From: Nitrospirota bacterium
GTDB lineage: Bacteria; Nitrospirota; Nitrospiria; Nitrospirales; Nitrospiraceae
Assembly (NCBI GenBank): GCA_016207025.1
Contig: JACQQM010000166.1
Span: 1 to 34,868 of the forward strand
DNA length: 34,868 bases
Direction: 5' to 3'
The stretch's first letter is position 1, and the number at the start of each line of letters is the position of its first letter. Both the position numbers and the translations under genes were made by a program. The notes below the pieces were generated by a model. It had not been told where the DNA came from and made no database searches. It was given only the letters and a program-made list of their open reading frames with translations. Shown piece by piece: positions 30,307-34,868 of the stretch.

Positions 30307-31416
30307 CTAACAACCGGCTCCCACCGGCATCAAGAGAGCCCGCTCCTGGCTGGGCGGGAGATCCCCGAGTTGCCCGCAGGCGCCGAGCACATCGCGTCCC
30401 TTGCTCTTGCGGATAAAGACATCCAGCCCGGCCCGCCGCACCACCGACTGGAACCGCAGGACCGACGCCTCGTCAGGCCGCCTGAAGGGACTGCCGGGGA
30501 ATTCGTTGAACGGGATCAGGTTGACTTTGCAGCGCAACCCGTTGAGCAGCTTCGTGAGCCGCCTGGCGTCCTGCTCCGTATCATTGACGCCCGCTAACAG
30601 CACATACTCAAAGGTCAGCCGCTGGCGCGGCGGCAGAGGGTAGTGCCGGCAGGCGGCCAGCAGGTCGTTCAGCGGGTGCAGCCGATTGACCGCCGGCATG
30701 AGCCGGTCGCGCTGCGCGTTGGTCGTCGCGTTGAGTGAGATGGCCAGGTTGATCCCGAGGGCTGCGACGTCCTGCAGGCGGGACGCCAGGCCCGCCGTGG
30801 ACAGCGTGATCCGCCGTGCCGGAATCCCGAGGCCCCAGCTCGTGTTGGTCAGCCGGATGATGGCGTCCGAGACCGCGTCCAGATTGGCGAGCGGCTCGCC
30901 CATCCCCATTAGGACGAGGTTCGTCACCTTCTCCATCGCCTCAAGCCGGTCCTGGACCATCAGGACCTGATCCACGATTTCGTGCGCTTTCAGATTCCGT
31001 TTGAGCCCCATCCTGCCGGTCAAGCAGAAGCCGCAGTCCAGGGTGCAGCCTACCTGGGTGGAGAGGCACAAGGTCAGCCGTCCGGCATCGGGGATCAGCA
31101 CGCTTTCCACCGTCAGGCCGTCCTCAAGACGGCCCAGGAACTTCCGGGTCCCATCCGCGGATCTGAATACCTGGCACTCGGTGATCCGCTCGATTCTCGC
31201 GATGGCCCTGAGACGGGCGCGCTCCGTTTTCGAGAGGTCCGTCATCTGCGCGAGGTCCGACACTCGCCTGCGGTGCAGCCAGCGGAAGATTTGTTGCGCG
31301 CGGTACCGCGGCCAGCCCAGCTTCTCCATGAGCCGCTTGGCCGATGGCAGATCGAGGGCCAGCAAATTGATGAGCGCCGCGGGCAGCGCGGCTGACGGCT
31401 GTTCGTTTGAGCGCAT
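30307..31416 (-). CDS. rlmN: Dual-specificity rRNA/tRNA adenine C2-methyltransferase (RlmN)
   Basis: RlmN is a radical SAM enzyme that methylates C2 of A2503 in 23S rRNA and A37 of some tRNAs. The 4Fe-4S cluster cysteines are Cys124, Cys128 and Cys131 (GCTLDCGFC). The mechanism also needs a C-terminal cysteine, here in LGACGQL. Other signatures: the N-terminal KLGWPRYRAQQIFRWLH, LVLMGMGEPL, ITLSTAGL, AISLNATTNAQRDRLMP, VLLAGVNDT and NLIPFN. ATG 31416 gives 369 residues, standard for the family. A pyrimidine-rich ACCCTCCCAGCC precedes the start rather than a Shine-Dalgarno. First gene of the group that includes the M16 pair. Confidence 0.95.
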   Translation of the reverse strand: MRSNEQPSAALPAALINLLALDLPSAKRLMEKLGWPRYRAQQIFRWLHRRRVSDLAQMTDLSKTERARLRAIARIERITECQVFRSADGTRKFLGRLEDGLTVESVLIPDAGRLTLCLSTQVGCTLDCGFCLTGRMGLKRNLKAHEIVDQVLMVQDRLEAMEKVTNLVLMGMGEPLANLDAVSDAIIRLTNTSWGLGIPARRITLSTAGLASRLQDVAALGINLAISLNATTNAQRDRLMPAVNRLHPLNDLLAACRHYPLPPRQRLTFEYVLLAGVNDTEQDARRLTKLLNGLRCKVNLIPFNEFPGSPFRRPDEASVLRFQSVVRRAGLDVFIRKSKGRDVLGACGQLGDLPPSQERALLMPVGAGC

Positions 31417-31503
31417 GGCTGGGAGGGTAACACAGCCTCGCAGACAAGAACAAGGCGTGCGCCGCCGGCTGCAGGGGATACATGGACCTGCCCGAACGGC
31501 TTT

Positions 31504-31512
31504 TGGTATAAT
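31504..31512 (+). promoter_or_regulatory. Extended -10 promoter for the Slt gene
   Basis: TG, one base, then consensus TATAAT (31507-31512). A partial -35 (TGGACC, 31483-31488) is 18 bases upstream. ATG 31525 lies only 12 bases after the -10, so the leader would be about five bases. Confidence 0.6.
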
Positions 31513-31524
31513 GATCGCCGTTCC

Positions 31525-33798
31525 ATGGTCACACCCTCCTACCGGCGCTTGTCCACTGTGGTCTTCGGACAGCCAGTAAGAGTGTTTCTGTTCCTGCTTG
31601 CCCTCTTCGTAGCCCTCTCCGGGGCTTCCTCCGCGCAGAAAGATCGCTCCGACTTGTCCTGCGAGTCGGCGGAAGAGTGCTTTCGCGCCGCGCTCGTTCA
31701 GACTGCCCCGCCTGATGCGTCCGCAACCCTGGAAAGCCGGGTTCGCACACAGATCGAACGGCTGAAGGCGGTCCGGGAGCGGCATCCAGGGTCCGTATGG
31801 GCCAAGCGCGCGGGTTTATTGATGGGCGTGCTCCTGATCGAACGCGAGCCCTCCGATGCCGTCCGCTTTCTTCGAGCCGCCCAGCGCGACTTTCCCCTCC
31901 TGGAGGACTATATCCGGATGTGGATCGGAGAGTCGCTGCTCCGGGCGGGCGATGCGCGGCTCGCCGCGATCCTATTGGAGTCAATCCCGGAGGCCGTGCC
32001 GGAGACGTTGCTCGGACCTCGCGTTGCTTACCGCGGCGGCGAAGCCTGGTACAAGGCCGGCCAGTGCTCGAATGTCATTGATCTGCTCGGCCAGGCCGTC
32101 TCGCTGGGCCCGCAGGACCCCGCGGCGCCCTCCGCTCTGTTGAGCCTCGCGGACTGTCAGATTCATGAGAACCGGCCCGCCGACGCCCAGTCCTCGCTCA
32201 GACAGATCTGGGTGCGGTATCCCCACACGCCCGAAGCGCGCGAGGCGATGGATCGCTTGGCGCGGGACGGGAACGGGCATGCATGGCGTCCGGCGCCGGA
32301 TGATCTGTACGAGCGGGCACTGTCATTTTTCGCGCTGGCGTTGCATGAGGAGGCGGTTGACGAGCTCCAGAAGTTCCTGGCGGCGGCTCCGACTCACCCC
32401 CGTCGCCAGGAGGCTCGGCTCAAATTCGGTCTGGCCTTGATCCGGCTTAAGCGGTACGAGCAGGCCCGCCAGGTCCTCCAGGAGTTGGCCAGCGAGCGCA
32501 CGACGGAAGCAAGCGAGGCCGCCGTGTGGCTGGCAAGAATCCATCTCAGACTGGACGACGGCGAGCGGTTACTGGCGTTGCACCAGTCCTTGCCGAAGCT
32601 CTCCCTGTCCGCTGAGCAGAAGGCCGCGATCATCATGTTCGTGGGGATGTGGCTGGAGGACCAGGGGCAGTATGATCAGGCGATCGTGAAATATCGGCAG
32701 GTGGTGAAAATAGGGGAGCCCGCCGGGCAACGCCTGGAGGCCTTGTGGCGAACCGGCTGGATCCAGTATCGGACCGGTCGCTTTCGGGAGGCGGTTGAGA
32801 CTTTCCAAGAGGTGGTGAAGGACAAAGACGATGCTCAATTCACCCCCCAGGCCCTGTACTGGATGGCGAGAGCGCTGGAACGCCAAAAGAGCGGCAAGGC
32901 CGCCGATCTCTACCTTGAACTCTGCCGTCAGTATCCCTACACCTATTATTGCCAGTTGGCGCAATCTCGCGTGGAGCTGCCGATCGTGATGTCGCTCTCG
33001 GACAACGGGATTCCGCAGGCGTCGGCACAGTTGCCGCGGGAAGCGCGGTCGGAGGTGGGGCGGGATGTGCATTACCGAAAAGCGGCGGAGTTGAAGCTCC
33101 TCGGGATGGATCAGGACGCCGCCCGGGAGTTGGCCTCGTTGATCGAACGGTATGCGCGTGATCGCGATGCGCTGCTTGAACTCTCGGCCCTGCTGAGCGA
33201 AGCCGGGGCCCATTCGCAGGCCCTCCGGGTGGCCAGGCTCCACTTCCGTGACAGCCTGGAACGCGGAGGCGAGTCGGCGCCGTCGGTGCTCTGGAACGTG
33301 GCCTATCCGACCGCGTACTTGCCCACGATCCGGGCCCAGACCGGGAACCAGGTGGACCCCTATCTCGTGGCAGCCATCATCCGGGAGGAAAGTCAGTATG
33401 ACGCGCGCGCGGTGTCACGAGTCGGAGCGGTCGGGCTGATGCAGGTGATGCCGGCGACGGCGCAAGCGATGGCCAGGAAGCTGGGGTTCCCGGACGTGAT
33501 GCGGGACGATCTGTTCGATCAGGACACCAATATTCGGTTCGGCAGTCGCTATCTGGAACAGTTGCTCAGGCAGTTTTCGGGAAACGTCCTCCACGCGGTG
33601 GCGGCCTACAACGCGGGGCCCGTGGCGGTATCCGCCTGGATTCTCAAACTGACTGACAAAGAGCCGGATGAATTTGTCGAGCTGATTCCGTTTCAGGAAA
33701 CGCGGCAGTACGTGAAACGAGTCCTCCGCAGCTATCGAGAATATCATCGTCTTGGACGCGGCGGCTGTGACACCCGTTTTCTTGACAAGGTCTGCTGA
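31525..33798 (+). CDS. Slt70-like soluble lytic transglycosylase with TPR-type superhelix
   Basis: This 757-residue exported protein has a signal peptide (VRVFLFLLALFVALSGASSA) and a long alpha-helical, TPR-like region (about 45-560). Repeated units such as ALHEEAVDELQKFLAAAPTHPRRQEARLKFG and GRFREAVETFQEVVKDKDDAQFTPQALYWMARALE are visible. The C-terminal SLT domain has the catalytic Glu near residue 620 (AAIIREESQYDARAVSRVGAVGLMQVMPATA) and ends with HAVAAYNAGPVAVSAW. It cleaves peptidoglycan to 1,6-anhydromuropeptides in the periplasm. A second, smaller transglycosylase lies at 18.7 kb. It is divergent from rlmN and is preceded by an extended -10 promoter almost touching the start. Confidence 0.92.
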   Translation: MVTPSYRRLSTVVFGQPVRVFLFLLALFVALSGASSAQKDRSDLSCESAEECFRAALVQTAPPDASATLESRVRTQIERLKAVRERHPGSVWAKRAGLLMGVLLIEREPSDAVRFLRAAQRDFPLLEDYIRMWIGESLLRAGDARLAAILLESIPEAVPETLLGPRVAYRGGEAWYKAGQCSNVIDLLGQAVSLGPQDPAAPSALLSLADCQIHENRPADAQSSLRQIWVRYPHTPEAREAMDRLARDGNGHAWRPAPDDLYERALSFFALALHEEAVDELQKFLAAAPTHPRRQEARLKFGLALIRLKRYEQARQVLQELASERTTEASEAAVWLARIHLRLDDGERLLALHQSLPKLSLSAEQKAAIIMFVGMWLEDQGQYDQAIVKYRQVVKIGEPAGQRLEALWRTGWIQYRTGRFREAVETFQEVVKDKDDAQFTPQALYWMARALERQKSGKAADLYLELCRQYPYTYYCQLAQSRVELPIVMSLSDNGIPQASAQLPREARSEVGRDVHYRKAAELKLLGMDQDAARELASLIERYARDRDALLELSALLSEAGAHSQALRVARLHFRDSLERGGESAPSVLWNVAYPTAYLPTIRAQTGNQVDPYLVAAIIREESQYDARAVSRVGAVGLMQVMPATAQAMARKLGFPDVMRDDLFDQDTNIRFGSRYLEQLLRQFSGNVLHAVAAYNAGPVAVSAWILKLTDKEPDEFVELIPFQETRQYVKRVLRSYREYHRLGRGGCDTRFLDKVC

Positions 33799-33810
33799 AG
33801 CTCCTATAGT
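33782..33810 (+). promoter_or_regulatory. Near-consensus promoter for the zapB-like/zapA pair
   Basis: TTGACA (33782-33787), an exact 17-base spacer and TATAGT (33805-33810), overlapping the end of the Slt gene and 99 bases before the zapB-like ATG. An octad hairpin lies in the leader. Confidence 0.65.
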
Positions 33811-33831
33811 TCGCCCCAATTTCTCGGCAGA

Positions 33832-33889
33832 ATTGAGTCATTGCATCATTGAGTGAATGAACCAAGCGTCAATGATTCAATCGTAAATC
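33832..33889. repeat. Octad-word quasi-palindrome in the leader of the zapB-like gene
   Basis: Left arm: ATTGAGTC, ATTGCATC, ATTGAGTG, AATGAACC (33832-33863). The right arm (33867-33889), other strand: ATTTACG, ATTGAATC, ATTGACGC. Confidence 0.72.
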
Positions 33890-33908
33890 CAGGCTGTTGG
33901 AGAGGGGA

Positions 33909-34163
33909 ATGGCCCTGGACAAGATGGAGGCGCTGGAAGCGCGCGTGCGGGGGCTGGTGGAGCTGGTTCAGGATTTGAAACGCGTCAACGCCGCCTTGCA
34001 AGTCGAGCTGCGCGCGGCGCGAGAACGTCTGTCGAAGCAGGAAGAGAACAACCGCCGATGGGAGGAGGAGCGGGCCAACATCAGATCGCGGATCAACAAG
34101 GTCTTGGGCGAACTGGATTTCCTCGAGTGCATGGAGGAATCTAAGGAGGTGGCGCTTGACTAA
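33909..34163 (+). CDS. ZapB-like coiled-coil cell division protein
   Basis: This 84-residue protein is almost entirely one coiled coil (MEALEARVRGLVELVQDLKRVNAALQVELRAARERLSKQEEN), followed by a basic, acidic-tailed C-terminus (RSRINKVLGELDFLECMEES). Length, composition and pairing with zapA suggest a ZapB-type protein that helps organise FtsZ filaments. Sequence motifs in this family are weak, so the name is by analogy. GAGAGGGGA precedes ATG 33909. It overlaps zapA by eight bases. Confidence 0.75.
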   Translation: MALDKMEALEARVRGLVELVQDLKRVNAALQVELRAARERLSKQEENNRRWEEERANIRSRINKVLGELDFLECMEESKEVALD

Positions 34164-34452
34164 GACCATTGAGATTGAGATCTATGGCCAACGGTATGCC
34201 ATCAAAGGCGATGCGGAGGAAGATTACGTCAAGCGCCTGGCTGCCTATGTGGATGAGCAGATGCGGAGCCTGGCGCAGGGGATGAAGACCGCCACGCTCG
34301 CCAAGTTGGCGGTGCTGGCGGCGATTAATATCACCCATCAGTTGTTCCAATCCGAGCAGCTTCGGCGCCAAGGAGAGGCGGATATTGAACGACGGGCGCT
34401 GGGTTTGATGGAATCCATCGAAGAGCAGCTCCAGCCTTCGCGGAATCGCTGA
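34156..34452 (+). CDS. zapA: Cell division protein ZapA
   Basis: ZapA crosslinks FtsZ protofilaments at the division ring. The 98-residue protein has the N-terminal KTIEIEIYGQRYAIKGDAEEDYVKRLAAYVDEQMRSL head typical of the family, then KLAVLAAINITHQLFQSEQLRRQ, which leads into the C-terminal coiled coil. The start is TTG 34156, with AAGGAGG six bases upstream. The upstream gene ends inside the zapA start region, so translation is coupled. Confidence 0.92.
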   Translation: MTKTIEIEIYGQRYAIKGDAEEDYVKRLAAYVDEQMRSLAQGMKTATLAKLAVLAAINITHQLFQSEQLRRQGEADIERRALGLMESIEEQLQPSRNR

Positions 34453-34868
34453 GGCGGGGCGGTGGGCTTGCATTGCCCGTTCGTATTTGGTACGGTACGG
34501 CCAGCCCTACTATAATTATGAAGGGCGGCCTGAATTATGAAGGGGCGGCCCGAGCAGGGCAGTCAGAGGGAGCAGCGTAACGGTTACGGGCATCACAAAG
34601 AAGCGAATGGAGAAGCTGGATCCGATCGGCGTTTCTGAACGTGAGCATGATACCTTTCCGGGCAATGAGCTGGTTGATAGTGAGTGGAATGAAAGCAGAG
34701 GTCATGGCCGCGGCGTCTCTTCAGCCGAGCGGCCCGATCTCCGTTGGCGGGAGGCGTGTGTTCCAGCGTCGAGAGATAGAAGGCCGTTTGGTGCCCGCGC
34801 TCGTCCCGCGACGGGTGATAGCCGGGCGGCGCCTGTCCTCGTCCCTCGCCAGAGGCCGTCCGAGTTCC
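34453..34868 (+). other. Promoter-bearing region after zapA with no recognised gene
   Basis: Two promoter-like sites are present: TTGCAT-17-TACGGT (34468-34496) and TTGGTA-18-TATAAT (34487-34516). A direct repeat ATTATGAAGGGCGGCC / ATTATGAAGGGGCGGCC follows (about 34515-34550), then small inverted repeats (GCCCGAGCAGGGC; GGCCGC...GCGGCC near 34704-34734). An open frame from ATG 34607 runs off the window, but its product (MEKLDPIGVSEREHD...) is not recognised and lacks clear coding character. In several bacteria 6S RNA follows zapA. The position and promoter would suit that, but I could not fold a convincing 6S structure. Confidence 0.35.

Noticed and set aside
34607-34868. Protein gene running off the right edge
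   Set aside because: The frame is open but there is no ribosome site, the product is unfamiliar and low in hydrophobic residues, and codon choice is not like that of neighbours. It is mentioned only as unexplained sequence.

Overview
The window is GC-rich and gene-dense, with about 30 protein genes in short operons on both strands. There is no rRNA, tRNA, complete mobile element or CRISPR array. The overall style resembles Nitrospira and relatives (Nitrospirota): GC-rich coding sequence, a DUF692/MNIO protein, a 31-codon bS22-like gene, a zapB-like/zapA pair and hairpin-rich intergenic spacers. This taxonomic guess is inference from general gene style and no marker gene was searched.

Layout. 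1-3.7 kb (minus): a type I secretion operon of HlyD adaptor, TolC channel and the start of an ABC exporter that runs off the window. 3.8-5.7 kb (plus): purE-purK. 5.8-6.6 kb: a protein made of two receiver domains. 6.7-9.6 kb (minus): LOG-family nucleosidase, DHH phosphoesterase, rhomboid protease. 9.8-13.1 kb (plus): an MNIO protein with a fused C-terminal domain, a tRNA-dihydrouridine synthase and maf. 13.3-16.3 kb: a secreted hypothetical protein facing an MsbA-like ABC exporter, a small conserved gene and the bS22-like gene. 16.5-18.8 kb: lipoprotein and nadB. 18.7-22 kb (minus): lytic transglycosylase, pabC-like and pabB. 22.1-24.5 kb (plus): an accessory island holding a decayed diversity-generating retroelement (TIR plus formylglycine-enzyme-fold target with a variable-region signature, frameshifted avd, stub of a reverse transcriptase) followed by a VapBC pair. 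24.6-26.7 kb: the F0 half of the ATP synthase (atpI/Z, atpB, atpE, atpF), with atpE carrying two apparent frameshifts. 26.7-31.4 kb (minus): rlmN, two M16 peptidase-like proteins, larE. 31.5-34.5 kb (plus): Slt70-like transglycosylase, then zapB-like and zapA. The last 400 bases hold promoter-like sequence and no recognised gene.

The most unusual structure is outside the genes. At least ten junctions carry a quasi-palindrome whose arms are tandem arrays of a degenerate 7- or 8-base word. The word differs between loci but is shared by the two arms at one locus. Four such hairpins punctuate the F0 ATP synthase operon alone. Two different, conventional palindromes are inserted in frame inside dus and pabB. 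The retroelement remnant and this hairpin family are the best candidates for something not yet described.
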